64,000 nucleotides of DNA from an uncultured Flavobacteriaceae bacterium (GCA_947487895.1 CANKYF010000012.1:62001-126000); one strand, 5' to 3'; counted from the first letter of the stretch, positions 8,569 to 19,069 are shown. The notes: generated by a model from the sequence alone, not told the origin. Translations and numbers: made by a program.

Positions 8569-9477
8569 ATGCAAAAATCAACTAAAACATTTGTTTACGG
8601 AATACTTCTTGGGGTACTAGGTATTGTCCTCTTTTCTTCTAAGGCAGTCATGGTGAAATTGGCCTACAGGTATCAAGTTGATGCTATTAGCATTTTATTA
8701 TTGCGAATGGTATTTTCATTTCCTTTTTATGTAGTGATTGCGTTTTTATATAGAAACAAAAAGAACGAAGAAACTGTAACAAATAAAGACTACTTATGGG
8801 TGGTTGCTTTTGGTTTAGTTGGTTATTATTTAGCAAGTTATTTCGATTTTGTGGGACTTACCTATATAAAGGCAAGTTTAGAGCGCATTATCCTTTTTAT
8901 ATACCCAACCGTAGTACTTCTTTTAAATAAAATATTTCTAAAGAAACCAATAAGTAACGTTCAAACGGGAGCAATTCTATTAACGTATCTAGGTATTATA
9001 ATTGCTTTTGGAACAGAAGTGAGTATTTCTGGTAATGATACTTATTTAGGTGGATTCTTTATCATTTTAAGCGCTATTACTTATGCCTCTTATTTAGTTG
9101 GGAGTGGCTGGTTAATTCCAAAATTTGGAGTGGTTAAGTTTACATCATATGCAATGATAATATCTTGTTTTTCGGTGTTTATTCATTACGGATTAACATA
9201 TAAAGGAGATATTTTCACGCTACCATGGCAGGTATATTTATTAGGTTTTCTAATAGCTATTTTTGCTACAGTTATTCCTTCATATTTAGTATCTGCATCT
9301 ATAAAAATGATTAATTCTTCAAATTTTGCTGTGATTGCAGGTTTTGGTCCAATTTCAACCATAGTTCTAGCAGCTATTTTTCTAAATGAAAAACTAACAC
9401 TTTTACAGATATTAGGAGCCCTAGTTGTAATTATAGGTATATTAATAGTATCGTTAAAGAGCAATAAATCCAAGTAA
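8569..9477 (+). CDS. EamA/DMT-family transporter
   Basis: About 302 residues from ATG at 8569 ([11 protein letters not shown]); a TTG 18 bases upstream is in frame but less likely. Roughly ten hydrophobic helices form two EamA repeats, the first about residues 10-142 and the second about 150-300. The second repeat ends in [21 protein letters not shown], the usual C-terminal EamA signature. It is an inner-membrane metabolite or drug exporter of unknown substrate. The gap to parE is 115 bp, so it is probably separate from it. Confidence 0.85.
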   Translation: MQKSTKTFVYGILLGVLGIVLFSSKAVMVKLAYRYQVDAISILLLRMVFSFPFYVVIAFLYRNKKNEETVTNKDYLWVVAFGLVGYYLASYFDFVGLTYIKASLERIILFIYPTVVLLLNKIFLKKPISNVQTGAILLTYLGIIIAFGTEVSISGNDTYLGGFFIILSAITYASYLVGSGWLIPKFGVVKFTSYAMIISCFSVFIHYGLTYKGDIFTLPWQVYLLGFLIAIFATVIPSYLVSASIKMINSSNFAVIAGFGPISTIVLAAIFLNEKLTLLQILGALVVIIGILIVSLKSNKSK

Positions 9478-9592
9478 GAGGTGGTTCTCAACAATATATC
9501 TTAGTATTGTTAATTACTTTGTGTGTTGGCTGTTTTATTTTTTAAGACGTTGTGTTATATTAGCGAGCAATCACTTAAAATTCTCTTTGTTT

Positions 9593-11452
9593 ATGGCAGT
9601 ACAATCCAATTATACTGAAGATAATATACGTTCGTTAGACTGGAAAGAGCATATTAGAATGCGTCCCGGAATGTATATTGGTAAATTGGGTGACGGCTCT
9701 TCTCCAGATGATGGGATTTATATTCTTCTAAAAGAAGTTCTAGACAACTCTATTGATGAGTTTGTTATGGGAGCTGGAAAAATCATAGAGATTTCCATAC
9801 AAGGTAGTAAAGTGATTGTTAGAGACTATGGTCGAGGTATTCCTTTGGGAAAAGTGGTAGATGTAGTTTCTAAAATGAATACTGGTGGAAAGTATGATTC
9901 TAAAGCGTTTAAAAAATCGGTTGGACTAAATGGTGTAGGTACTAAAGCAGTAAACGCACTTTCCAATTATTTTAGAGTTGAATCTACCAGAGACGGAAAG
10001 TCAGCATCTGCAGAGTTTGAAAAAGGAGAGTTGACTAACAAAGAAATGTTAGAAGAATCATCTCGTAGAAAGGGGACTAAAGTGTCTTTTGTTCCAGATG
10101 AAAGTATCTTTAAAAACTATAAATTCAGAAATGAGTATATAGTTAAAATGCTGAAAAACTATGTGTATCTAAATCCAGGATTAACTATTGTTTTTAATGG
10201 TGAAAAGTTTTTTAGTGAAAACGGATTAAAAGATTTATTATCTGAAAGCACTAACGAAACAGACTTATTATACCCGATAATTCATCTAAGAGGTGATGAT
10301 ATTGAAGTAGCCATTACACATAGTAAAACACAATATAGTGAGGAGTATCATTCTTTTGTAAACGGACAAAACACCACTCAAGGAGGGACACATTTAAATG
10401 CCTTTAGAGAAGCCATTGTAAAAACTATTAGAGAATTTTACGGTAAAAATTATGATGCTTCAGATATTAGAAAGTCTATAATTTCTGCCATTGCTATTAA
10501 AGTAATGGAGCCAGTTTTTGAAAGTCAAACTAAAACCAAGCTGGGTTCAACTGATATGGGAGGTGATTTTCCAACAGTTAGAACCTATGTAAACGATTTT
10601 GTAAAAACTAAACTCGATAATTTTTTACATAAAAACCCTGATTCGGCTGAAAAGATTCAAAGGAAAATTCTACAAGCAGAACGAGAGCGTAAAGAGTTAT
10701 CTGGTATTAGAAAACTAGCAAAGGATAGAGCTAAAAAGGCAAGTCTTCATAATAAAAAATTACGTGATTGCCGTGTTCATTTTGGAGATACAAAAAACGA
10801 AAGAAATTTAGAAACTACCTTGTTTATCACAGAGGGAGATTCTGCTTCTGGTAGTATTACAAAATCTCGTGATGTAAACACGCAGGCGGTGTTCAGTCTA
10901 AAAGGGAAGCCTCTTAATTGCTATGGGCTTACTAAAAAGATTGTTTATGAAAATGAAGAGTTTAACCTTCTGCAAGCAGCATTAAATATTGAAGAGTCTC
11001 TTGAAGATTTACGTTATAATAATGTGGTAATTGCAACCGATGCCGATGTTGATGGTATGCACATTCGTTTACTATTAATCACTTTCTTTTTACAGTTCTT
11101 TCCTGAAGTAATAAAAGAAGGCCATTTGTACATTTTACAAACACCTCTTTTTAGAGTTAGAAATAAGAAAGAAACCATTTATTGTTATACTGAAGAAGAA
11201 AGAGTCAATGCTATTGAAAAATTAAAGCCAAAACCAGAAATAACACGATTTAAAGGACTCGGTGAAATATCACCAGATGAGTTTAAACATTTTATTGGTG
11301 ATGATATTCGTTTAGACCCTGTAATGTTAGATGATAATATGTCTATTGATGAACTATTGTCTTTTTACATGGGGAAAAACACACCATCTAGACAAGAGTT
11401 TATTATTGATAATTTGAAGGTGGAAATGGATTTAATTGAACAAGAGAAATAG
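9593..11452 (+). CDS. parE: DNA topoisomerase IV subunit B
   Basis: A 619-residue ATPase subunit. I choose ATG at 9593 ([17 protein letters not shown]), since the 24 codons upstream to a GTG are hydrophobic and lack family similarity. GHKL motifs are [23 protein letters not shown] and [14 protein letters not shown]. The Toprim motifs are ITEGDSASG and [10 protein letters not shown], with the C-terminal [13 protein letters not shown]. Short length and pairing with the neighbouring A subunit support topoisomerase IV rather than gyrase. It pairs with ParC to decatenate daughter chromosomes. A palindrome and two repeat hairpins lie in the 133-bp gap to parC. Confidence 0.93.
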   Translation: MAVQSNYTEDNIRSLDWKEHIRMRPGMYIGKLGDGSSPDDGIYILLKEVLDNSIDEFVMGAGKIIEISIQGSKVIVRDYGRGIPLGKVVDVVSKMNTGGKYDSKAFKKSVGLNGVGTKAVNALSNYFRVESTRDGKSASAEFEKGELTNKEMLEESSRRKGTKVSFVPDESIFKNYKFRNEYIVKMLKNYVYLNPGLTIVFNGEKFFSENGLKDLLSESTNETDLLYPIIHLRGDDIEVAITHSKTQYSEEYHSFVNGQNTTQGGTHLNAFREAIVKTIREFYGKNYDASDIRKSIISAIAIKVMEPVFESQTKTKLGSTDMGGDFPTVRTYVNDFVKTKLDNFLHKNPDSAEKIQRKILQAERERKELSGIRKLAKDRAKKASLHNKKLRDCRVHFGDTKNERNLETTLFITEGDSASGSITKSRDVNTQAVFSLKGKPLNCYGLTKKIVYENEEFNLLQAALNIEESLEDLRYNNVVIATDADVDGMHIRLLLITFFLQFFPEVIKEGHLYILQTPLFRVRNKKETIYCYTEEERVNAIEKLKPKPEITRFKGLGEISPDEFKHFIGDDIRLDPVMLDDNMSIDELLSFYMGKNTPSRQEFIIDNLKVEMDLIEQEK

Positions 11453-11467
11453 GCTAAAGTAAGATTG

Positions 11468-11488
11468 GAGGTCACAATTTGTGACCTC
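11468..11488. repeat. Perfect 10-bp palindrome after parE
   Basis: GAGGTCACAA and TTGTGACCTC flank a single T. It could be an RNA hairpin or a dimeric protein site. No T run follows, so it is not a standard terminator. Confidence 0.7.
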
Positions 11489-11513
11489 AAGTTTGAAATT
11501 ATAAACCTAAAAC

Positions 11514-11582
11514 TGTCATTCCGCACTTGATGCGGAATCCATAATAAAATTAAATAGATTCCTGCCTTCGCAGGAATGACAA
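11514..11582. repeat. Dispersed repeat, two hairpins
   Basis: It starts TGTCATTCC and ends GGAATGACA, so the outer ends are inverted. Inside are ATTCCGCA..TGCGGAAT and ATTCCTGC..GCAGGAAT. The second core recurs at 52153-52173 and in part at 54505-54535. It lies between parE and parC and ends four bases before the parC start. Confidence 0.8.
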
Positions 11583-11585
11583 ATT

Positions 11586-14207
11586 ATGATAGAAGAAGAA
11601 CACGACGACTTAACAAACCAGCAAAACGAAGAACCGCAAGAAACAGAAACCATTACCCGTGTTACAGGGATGTATAAAGATTGGTTTTTAGATTATGCGT
11701 CTTATGTTATTTTAGAACGTGCAGTACCAGCTATTGAAGATGGTTTTAAACCAGTACAACGTCGCATCATGCACTCTATGAAAGATCTTGATGACGGTCG
11801 CTATAACAAAGTAGCTAATATTGTTGGTCATACCATGCAATACCATCCGCATGGTGATGCGAGTATAGCAGATGCTATGGTACAAATTGGTCAAAAAGAT
11901 TTATTAATAGATACTCAAGGTAACTGGGGAAATATTTTAACAGGAGATAGAGCAGCGGCATCTCGTTATATTGAAGCACGTATATCTAAATTTGGATTAG
12001 ATGTAGTTTTCAATCCAAAAATCACGGAATGGCAAGCTAGTTATGATGGTAGAAGAAAAGAGCCTGTAAATCTACCTGTGATGTTCCCGTTACTATTAGC
12101 GCAAGGAGGAGAAGGTATTGCAGTTGGTTTATCAACTAAAATATTACCACATAATTTTATTGAGTTAATAGATGCTTCTATCAAGCATTTAAATGGAAAG
12201 AAATTCACAATAGTTCCAGATTTTCCAACAGCTGGAATAGCCGATTTTTCTAATTATAATGATGGAAATAGAGGAGGTAAAGTTCGTGTTCGTGCTAAAA
12301 TATCTCAATTTGATAAGAATACTTTAGTAATTTCTGAATTACCGTTTGGAACTACAACATCATCTCTAATAGACTCTATTTTAAAGGCAAATGATAAGGG
12401 TAAAATTAAGATAAAAAAGATAGAAGATAATACAGCTGCTGAAGTTGAAATATTGGTGCATTTACCATCAGGATTATCACCCGATAAAACTATTGATGCA
12501 CTATATGCTTTTACGAGTTGTGAATCTTCTATATCTCCTTTAGGATGTGTTATTGAAGATAACAAGCCTTTATTTATAGGGGTTTCTGAAATGTTACGAC
12601 GTTCTACCGATAATACGGTTCAACTCTTAAAGCAAGAGCTTGAGATAAAACTTGGAGAATTAGAAGAACAATGGCATTTTGCTTCTTTAGAGCGAATTTT
12701 TATTGAAAATAGAATTTATCGTGATATTGAAGAAGAAGAAACTTGGGAAGGTGTTATTAAGGCTATTGATAAAGGACTTCAGCCACATATAAAACATTTA
12801 AAACGAGCTATTACTGAAGAGGATATTGTACGTTTAACTGAAATTAGAATTAAACGTATCTCTAAATTCGATATTGATAAAGCACAGCAAAAAATAGATG
12901 CTTTAGAAGAACAAATAGCCGAAGTAAAACATCATTTAGAGCATTTAATTGATTATGCTGTAGCCTATTTTACTAGACTTAAAAAGGACTATGGTGAGGG
13001 GCGTGAACGCAAAACAGAAATAAGTATTTTTGATGATGTAGACGCCACTAAGGTAGTTATAAGAAATACAAAGCTTTATGTAAATAGAGAAGAAGGTTTT
13101 ATAGGTACATCATTAAGAAGAGATGAATATGTTGGTGACTGTAGTGATATTGATGATATTATAGTATTTACAAGCGCTGGTAAAATGATGATTACTAAGG
13201 TAGATACAAAAACTTTTATTGGTAAAGATATTATTCATGTTGCTGTATTTAAAAAGAAAGACAAGCGTACTATTTATAACATGATTTATAAAGATGGCGC
13301 CAAAGGACCATCTTATATAAAACGTTTTGCGGTAACTTCAATTACACGAGATAGAGAATATGATTTAACAAATGGTAATAAAGGGTCTAAGGTATTATAT
13401 TTTACAGCTAACCCTAATGGAGAAGCTGAAATAATAACAGTAAATTTAAGACAAGCGGGTAGCATTAAAAAGCTAAAATGGGATATAGATTTTGCAGATA
13501 TCTTGATAAAAGGTCGCGCCTCAAAAGGGAATGTAGTTACTAAATATTCTGTTAAGAGAATTGAACTAAAAGAAAAAGGAGTTTCTACATTAAAACCACG
13601 TAAAATTTGGTTTGATGAAGTGGTACAACGTTTAAATGTTGACGGTAGAGGAGAGCTAATAGGTGAGTTTAGAGGGGAAGATAAACTTTTAATAATCAAT
13701 CAAAAGGGAATTCTAAAAACAGTGACACCAGAAGTGACAATGCATTTTGAGAAGGACATGATTGTTATGGAAAAATGGACCCCTAAAAAACCAATTTCTG
13801 CTATTTATTACCATGGAGGTAAGGACATGTATTATGTAAAGCGCTTCTTAATTGAAAATGAAAACAAAGAAGAAAGCTTTATATCAGAAGATGAAAACTC
13901 TCAGTTAGAAATAGTTTCTACAGATTGGAGACCTATGGCTGAAGTTGTTTTTGCTAAAGAAAGAGGTAAGGATCGTAAAGAAAATCTAGAGGTGAATTTA
14001 GAAGAGTTTATTTCTATAAAGGGAATTAGTGCATTAGGAAATCAGCTTACTAAAGATAAAGTAAATCAAATTAATTTATTAGATGCTTTACCCTACGAAG
14101 AACCAGAAGAAGTGCATGCCGATGATTTAGAAGTGATAGATGAAACTAATGTTTCTGATGAAACTTCTTCTTCTGAAGAAGATGAGTCTCAGACAACTCT
14201 ATTTTAA
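11586..14207 (+). CDS. parC: DNA topoisomerase IV subunit A
   Basis: An 873-residue breakage-reunion subunit. The N-terminal winged-helix part has LERAVPAIEDGFKPVQRRI, and the catalytic tyrosine is Tyr128 in AAASRYIEAR. The coiled-coil arm (about residues 410-460) and the C-terminal DNA-wrapping beta-propeller blades follow. The tail (about 840-873) is acidic and Ser-rich. It forms a heterotetramer with ParE encoded just upstream. The quinolone-determining region (around HPHGDASIADAMV) looks intact. The next gene starts 7 bp downstream, so co-transcription is likely. Confidence 0.93.
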   Translation: MIEEEHDDLTNQQNEEPQETETITRVTGMYKDWFLDYASYVILERAVPAIEDGFKPVQRRIMHSMKDLDDGRYNKVANIVGHTMQYHPHGDASIADAMVQIGQKDLLIDTQGNWGNILTGDRAAASRYIEARISKFGLDVVFNPKITEWQASYDGRRKEPVNLPVMFPLLLAQGGEGIAVGLSTKILPHNFIELIDASIKHLNGKKFTIVPDFPTAGIADFSNYNDGNRGGKVRVRAKISQFDKNTLVISELPFGTTTSSLIDSILKANDKGKIKIKKIEDNTAAEVEILVHLPSGLSPDKTIDALYAFTSCESSISPLGCVIEDNKPLFIGVSEMLRRSTDNTVQLLKQELEIKLGELEEQWHFASLERIFIENRIYRDIEEEETWEGVIKAIDKGLQPHIKHLKRAITEEDIVRLTEIRIKRISKFDIDKAQQKIDALEEQIAEVKHHLEHLIDYAVAYFTRLKKDYGEGRERKTEISIFDDVDATKVVIRNTKLYVNREEGFIGTSLRRDEYVGDCSDIDDIIVFTSAGKMMITKVDTKTFIGKDIIHVAVFKKKDKRTIYNMIYKDGAKGPSYIKRFAVTSITRDREYDLTNGNKGSKVLYFTANPNGEAEIITVNLRQAGSIKKLKWDIDFADILIKGRASKGNVVTKYSVKRIELKEKGVSTLKPRKIWFDEVVQRLNVDGRGELIGEFRGEDKLLIINQKGILKTVTPEVTMHFEKDMIVMEKWTPKKPISAIYYHGGKDMYYVKRFLIENENKEESFISEDENSQLEIVSTDWRPMAEVVFAKERGKDRKENLEVNLEEFISIKGISALGNQLTKDKVNQINLLDALPYEEPEEVHADDLEVIDETNVSDETSSSEEDESQTTLF

Positions 14208-14213
14208 ATTAAA

Positions 14214-15230
14214 ATGCGCTGGGTTGGTTCATTAAAAAGATACCTAATTAAAGTGTTGTCTGTTTTTTTTGGACTTCTTTTAGTTTTAGGGTGCGTTTGT
14301 GTTTTAACTGGAAAAAATTATTTAGCTTTCGTGTTTTCGCTGGCTCTACCTACTCTAATTATCTTTAACCTAGTTGGGGTTATTTATTTGAGTTTCAAAA
14401 AAAGTAAGTTTGTTTTTTTTCCAATCATAGGATTTATACTTTTTTTCTACTTTTTTGAATCATTCTTTCAATTTAATGAAGTTTTAGTAAAAACAGAGTC
14501 TACCGAGAATTTATCTGTTTTAACTTATAATGTTTTTGGGTTTGTTTCAAAAGACAAAGAAAATGGAATAGTTAGTTTTATAGAACAATTGAATCCTGAT
14601 ATTATACTTTTTCAGGAGTTTTCCGCTATAAAGTATAAACTTTTTGCGAAAAATTATCCTTATTGGATTAAGACTAATTTGCTAGCTCCCAATAAATCTA
14701 TTTTAGCAATTTTTTCTAAATATCCAATAAAAAGTAAAAGTGTATTAAATGTATTAAAGTTTCCTAATAGCAATAATATTGCAATGTATGTAGACATTCA
14801 ATATAAAAATGAAACAATACGGGTGTATAATTTGCATTTAGAATCTTTCGGCCTTAGATTAAATTCAAGTTTGTATTCTGAAAAAGGTATTTCAAGATTC
14901 TTATCTAGGGTTTCTAGGGCTCAAAAGCGAAGAACTCAACAAGTAGATTTGATAAAAAAAAGCATGAATGATTTTAAAGGCAAGATTTTATTATGTGGAG
15001 ATTTTAACAGTACACAATTTTCGCCTACTTATCTTAAACTTAAAAAAGACAAAAAAGACTCTTTTATTGAAAAAGGAAATGGTTTGGGTACAACCTACAA
15101 TTTAAAAGGATATCCTCTTAGGTTAGACTATATTTTAGTTGATAAAGAAATTAAAGTTCTAACTCACAAAAATTTTAAGTTAGGATTTTCAGACCATGAA
15201 CCTGTATTAGTTAACTTGAATATTAAATAA
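14214..15230 (+). CDS. Membrane-anchored endonuclease/exonuclease/phosphatase-fold protein
   Basis: A 338-residue protein. Residues 1-95 hold about three hydrophobic helices. The rest is an EEP (DNase I-like) domain: LSVLTYNVFGF, then PDIILFQEFS with the metal-binding Glu, VYNLHLES, LCGDFNST and GFSDHEPVLVN near the C-terminus, so all catalytic motifs are present. Members hydrolyse phosphodiester bonds in nucleic acids, phospholipids or signalling molecules. The substrate cannot be read here. It starts 7 bp after parC and is probably read through from it. Confidence 0.85.
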   Translation: MRWVGSLKRYLIKVLSVFFGLLLVLGCVCVLTGKNYLAFVFSLALPTLIIFNLVGVIYLSFKKSKFVFFPIIGFILFFYFFESFFQFNEVLVKTESTENLSVLTYNVFGFVSKDKENGIVSFIEQLNPDIILFQEFSAIKYKLFAKNYPYWIKTNLLAPNKSILAIFSKYPIKSKSVLNVLKFPNSNNIAMYVDIQYKNETIRVYNLHLESFGLRLNSSLYSEKGISRFLSRVSRAQKRRTQQVDLIKKSMNDFKGKILLCGDFNSTQFSPTYLKLKKDKKDSFIEKGNGLGTTYNLKGYPLRLDYILVDKEIKVLTHKNFKLGFSDHEPVLVNLNIK

Positions 15231-15391
15231 AATTACTTTTATCTTAGAGAGTTTATTCTTGCTTACATAATCATATAAACAGATAAAAAGTTTTCTTCAT
15301 CTATTTTATAATTAATAAGGTAATACTTGTTAATATTTGTTTGGTTTAAAGGCTATTACATGTTAACTTCGTTATTAACTAACCAAATTTT

Positions 15392-15556
15392 ATGATACAA
15401 CACTACCCAGTTTTTATTCATTGGAATAGACTATGTTTTCTTAAAAAACATATACTTCAAATTCGTCTTTGTGATCTCAAAATTGGTTCATATAAATGCT
15501 TAGATGTATGTGAACCAGCATGTTTAAAAATACATTCATTTTGGTATTATGAATAA
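15392..15556 (+). CDS. Possible 54-residue leader ORF before the surface operon
   Basis: The 318-bp gap 15231-15548 holds one open frame from ATG at 15392 to TAA at 15554-15556, overlapping the start of the next gene by 8 bases. The product is Cys-, Ile- and His-rich with no signal peptide and no family I recognise. An inverted repeat (GGTTCATATA / TATGTGAACC, one mismatch, 15485-15516) lies within it. This could be a leader peptide, a small protein, or chance. The rest of the gap is AT-rich with nothing else that I can identify. Confidence 0.22.
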   Translation: MIQHYPVFIHWNRLCFLKKHILQIRLCDLKIGSYKCLDVCEPACLKIHSFWYYE

Positions 15557-16196
15557 GAAGAAGTTATTTGTTTGTCTATTTTTTTTATCGACAAGCTTAG
15601 GTTTTTGCCAACAACTGTATATGGAATATGGTTCTACCATTTCATCTTTTGATTATGAAAACTCTAGGGGTGAACGTTTAGATAATCTACTATCTAGATC
15701 AAAATCATATATAGGTATGGGATACAGGCATGTTTTAAATACAAATAAGACATTATTTTTATCTTTAGGAGCTAGTTATAATAATTATGGAGCTATAGGA
15801 AGCGAAAGTAGTGTTGATAATTATTTTGCTTGGGATGTAAGTTATTTAGGCTTACAAGGTGGATTAGATTTAAAAATGTTTCAATTGAGAGATTTAATGT
15901 TTTTTGCAAAAATATCCGTCGCTTCAGAGTTTATGATTAGAGGTAATCAAACAATAAATAATGATGTTTTTAATTTAGTTGGTGAAGAAGAATTCAATAA
16001 TAATATTTTATTTCTTAGGGGAGGTGTTAGCATGCAATACCCTATAACCAGTAGTACAGCTATTTATGTTAATTATAATTTAGGTAAATCTGTTTTAATA
16101 AATAGTGGTTCTAGTGCAGAAAAGCTAAAGTTAAATGCGCATCAATTTGGAGTTGGTTTTATTATAAATCTACCAACGTGTTACTGTGATTTTTAA
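15549..16196 (+). CDS. Outer-membrane beta-barrel-like exported protein
   Basis: A 215-residue protein with a signal peptide ending in GFCQQ (residues 1-21). The body shows alternating strand patterns such as SYIGMGYRHVLN, SLGASYNNYGAIG, LQGGLDLKMFQ and HQFGVGFIINLP, typical of small outer-membrane barrels or PorT-like proteins in Bacteroidota. It ends in CYCDF. It is the first clear gene of a five-gene block of surface proteins. Exact function unknown; the barrel call rests on strand periodicity only. Confidence 0.6.
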   Translation: MNKKKLFVCLFFLSTSLGFCQQLYMEYGSTISSFDYENSRGERLDNLLSRSKSYIGMGYRHVLNTNKTLFLSLGASYNNYGAIGSESSVDNYFAWDVSYLGLQGGLDLKMFQLRDLMFFAKISVASEFMIRGNQTINNDVFNLVGEEEFNNNILFLRGGVSMQYPITSSTAIYVNYNLGKSVLINSGSSAEKLKLNAHQFGVGFIINLPTCYCDF

Positions 16197-16298
16197 AAAT
16201 CATGAAAATTAAATGGTCAATTAATAGGCTTGTACCTATTAACAGATTTAAGTTTAATAATATGAGTCAAATAAATAATCAAGTTTAAAAACTCTAAA

Positions 16299-16811
16299 AT
16301 GAGAAAAACACTATTATTAATTTTATTCTTATGTTTCACATATACTCTACAAGCACAGAATAATCGTAATACTTATAAAATTATAAGATCTAGCTTAGGT
16401 GTTGGTGGTTCTTTGAATGTAGTTGAAACCTCAAAAGGAAAGTATAGTGTAAGTCAAAGTATAGGCCAATCTAGTGTTATTGGTACTTATACAAATAAAG
16501 GCTTTTCTTTAAGACAAGGTTATCAGCAACCATTGCAAAAAATAAAAGTAAAAAAACAAAGCAATAGTAATTTTAATGCTTCCATTTTTCCTAATCCGTT
16601 TTTAGAATCTATTTCAATTTCATTTGTTGAAAAACTTTCAGATGATATTAATATTTCTCTTTTTGATATAAATGGCAGGCTCATTTATAGTAAAATATAC
16701 AACCCTATGATTACTATTAATTTGAAATTAAATGACATATCTAGAGGAAGTTATTTACTTAAAATTTCTTCCGGAAATAAACTATTGAACGCCAAACTCA
16801 TAAAAAAATAA
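16299..16811 (+). CDS. Small T9SS type A sorting-domain protein
   Basis: A 170-residue exported protein with a signal peptide (MRKTLLLILFLCFTYTLQAQ) and a short N-terminal domain containing KGKYSVSQSIGQSSVIGTY. The C-terminus from about residue 94 is a type A T9SS signal: SIFPNPF, then ISLFDINGRLIYS, then ISRGSYLLKI, ending in Lys residues. It should be secreted through T9SS and attached to the cell surface. It is 9 bp upstream of the fibre-like gene. Confidence 0.8.
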   Translation: MRKTLLLILFLCFTYTLQAQNNRNTYKIIRSSLGVGGSLNVVETSKGKYSVSQSIGQSSVIGTYTNKGFSLRQGYQQPLQKIKVKKQSNSNFNASIFPNPFLESISISFVEKLSDDINISLFDINGRLIYSKIYNPMITINLKLNDISRGSYLLKISSGNKLLNAKLIKK

Positions 16812-16820
16812 TATTTTAAA

Positions 16821-19043
16821 ATGAAAAAATATATATCAATATTAGTGTTTTTCTTGTCATTGTCTGTATGTATATATGGACAAACAGATGGTATTACTTA
16901 TCAAGCTGTAATTATTGGTCCTGATGACCTAGAATTGCCTGGTGTAGACTCTGAAGGCAATTATTTGCCAACTACAGAGGTAGATATAAAATTCTCAATT
17001 ATTGCGCCTGGTAGTGGTGTCATTGAATTCACAGAAATACAAACTACCACTACTGATGAATTTGGTAGAATAAACTTAATTATTGGTGCAGAACAGCATG
17101 ATGATTTTGAGAAAATTGATTGGAATGGAGAGCCTAAGTCTTTAAAAGTTGAAATAGACTTTAAAAATGGTGATGGCTTTGTAGATATGAGTATAGAAAA
17201 ATTAACCTATGTGCCTTATGTTGCTCACAGAAATATAACAGCTTCTGGAACTTTAGAGGTTGATGGCGACACATTTTTAAATAGAGAGTTGAGTGTTAAT
17301 GGACCAACAATTTTAAACAGCACGTTTGATGTCACAGGTGAAAATCCAGCAGATCTCTCAGGAAGCTTAAATGTTGATGGTGAAACAAATTTAAATAATA
17401 CATTAAATGTAACAGGACAGAGCATATCAAACTTGTCAGGCCCTTTAAATGTAGGAGATGCTACAATTGGACCACCAGAGGGAGATCCTAATGCGCCAAC
17501 TACATTAAATGGTTCTTTAACAGTAATAGGAGAATCTTCCTTTACAGGTTTGGTCGCAGATGATTTAACTATTAATAATTCTACTGTTTTGAATAAGAGT
17601 ATTACCATGAATTCAGATTCTCAAATTACTATAACTTCAACGTTAAGTGGAGATGATGATACTGATATTGCTAGCTATCCATTAAAAATTGAAGGCGGTG
17701 AACAAGGCATAGCAATAGTGGTAAATGAAAGTAGAACTAATAACAATAATTTCATATCATTTTGGGATAATACTGCCTCTACAAATCCTGCAATGTCTGG
17801 TGCTACAGTAACTACAGTATCTCCCACTATGTGGGGACGTATTGAAGGAGAAACACCTAGTGAGTTTGAAAATGATGCAGACTATTTATTTGATCAACGT
17901 ACACTTGGATATGATATTGCTGATGCAACTATGGATTTATTTTTTCAAGGTTGGGATACAACGGTTGCAATCGCAGAAAATGTTGCTGCAGCCACGGCCT
18001 TTGCACCATGTGTTGGACCAGTTCCATGTGTTATGGGGCCTCCTCCTTCATGGATAGTTAGTACTAAAGCTAAATTGGTTGCAGAAGGAATTAAAACTGC
18101 TGCTGCGATTGTTAATGAGGGCTTTGCTATAAGTCATAAGGTAATATATGATAACGATAGAGAAACTTATCAAGGAGTTACATATGCGTCAGGAGCTGGA
18201 GATTATGCTGAATATTTACTAAGACAACATAGTAATGAAAAAATGACTTATGGAGATATAGTTGGAGTTAAAGGAGGAAGAATATCCAAAAATCTCATTG
18301 AATCAGAAAGAATTATGGTAGTGTCTTTCAAGCCTATAGTTTTAGGTAATATGCCACAACAAGAAAATGAGGGTCAATATGAGAAAGTTGCTTTTATGGG
18401 GCAAGTGCCAGTTAAGGTTTTTGGAAAGGTTAGTATTGGAGATTATATCATCCCTAGTGGTAAAAATGATGGTATTGGGATAGGAGTAGCTCCTAACAAA
18501 ATTAATGTTAGTCAAATAAAAGATATAGTTGGTACTGCTTGGGAAGAAAACAAAAGTGGTTTTAATTTAATTAATGTGGCTGTAGGTTTAAATAGAAATG
18601 ATAGTAGTTTAATTCTTGAACAATTAAATAATAAGGTTGATGAACAAGCTAAAGAAATTAGTTATTTAAAAAGTCAAATTGAAGATATTTTATCAAGATT
18701 AACCAATACAGAACAGAATACTTCAGTTACAGCTAAACATTCTCTAGCTAATACTAAAGGTCAGATAAATTATCAAGATTACAGTAGTAGAAAGTTATCT
18801 GTAGTGGAAACTCCTGAAACGGATATAATATATTTTGAGATTACCGAACAAGATTTAGAAGCAGGTTTAGAACTTGCAAAGAAAATGATGAAAGATTCTG
18901 GAGAGTATACACAAGGTAAAGAGATTTTTGAAAAGCTTGAAAATGATAATGCATTTAGAAATCAATTTATTGAGGAACTACAGAAAAAAATAGACAAACA
19001 AGTGCATTATCACAAAGAAATCGATAAGCAAAGTAGACATTAA
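16821..19043 (+). CDS. Fibre-like surface protein with a peptidase G2-like domain
   Basis: A 740-residue protein with a signal peptide ending in YGQ (residues 1-20). Residues 22-145 (GITYQAVI...) look like the beta-rich N-terminal domain common in Bacteroidota fibre proteins. Residues 140-270 contain short repeats of the form LNVDGETNLNNTLNVTG, consistent with a beta-solenoid. From about residue 459 GDYAEYLL and the following GDIVGVKGGRI, GQVPVKVFGKV and VGTAWEEN resemble the phage-type peptidase G2 (intramolecular chaperone) domain. A coiled coil follows near residues 594-640. No T9SS signal is visible. Family assignment is tentative. Confidence 0.6.
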   Translation: MKKYISILVFFLSLSVCIYGQTDGITYQAVIIGPDDLELPGVDSEGNYLPTTEVDIKFSIIAPGSGVIEFTEIQTTTTDEFGRINLIIGAEQHDDFEKIDWNGEPKSLKVEIDFKNGDGFVDMSIEKLTYVPYVAHRNITASGTLEVDGDTFLNRELSVNGPTILNSTFDVTGENPADLSGSLNVDGETNLNNTLNVTGQSISNLSGPLNVGDATIGPPEGDPNAPTTLNGSLTVIGESSFTGLVADDLTINNSTVLNKSITMNSDSQITITSTLSGDDDTDIASYPLKIEGGEQGIAIVVNESRTNNNNFISFWDNTASTNPAMSGATVTTVSPTMWGRIEGETPSEFENDADYLFDQRTLGYDIADATMDLFFQGWDTTVAIAENVAAATAFAPCVGPVPCVMGPPPSWIVSTKAKLVAEGIKTAAAIVNEGFAISHKVIYDNDRETYQGVTYASGAGDYAEYLLRQHSNEKMTYGDIVGVKGGRISKNLIESERIMVVSFKPIVLGNMPQQENEGQYEKVAFMGQVPVKVFGKVSIGDYIIPSGKNDGIGIGVAPNKINVSQIKDIVGTAWEENKSGFNLINVAVGLNRNDSSLILEQLNNKVDEQAKEISYLKSQIEDILSRLTNTEQNTSVTAKHSLANTKGQINYQDYSSRKLSVVETPETDIIYFEITEQDLEAGLELAKKMMKDSGEYTQGKEIFEKLENDNAFRNQFIEELQKKIDKQVHYHKEIDKQSRH

Positions 19044-19069
19044 AACTTGAATAGTTTTAAAGCAATAAT

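Noticed and set aside
9521-9592. GTG start 24 codons upstream of parE
   Set aside because: The added residues are hydrophobic and unlike ParE, and the next ATG gives the family's usual start.
11712-13699. Several open frames of 60-128 codons opposite parC
   Set aside because: No signal, motif or promoter; ordinary shadows of a long conserved gene.
17225-17608. 127-codon open frame opposite the fibre-like gene
   Set aside because: Arises from the repeated sequence of the gene on the plus strand; no known family features.
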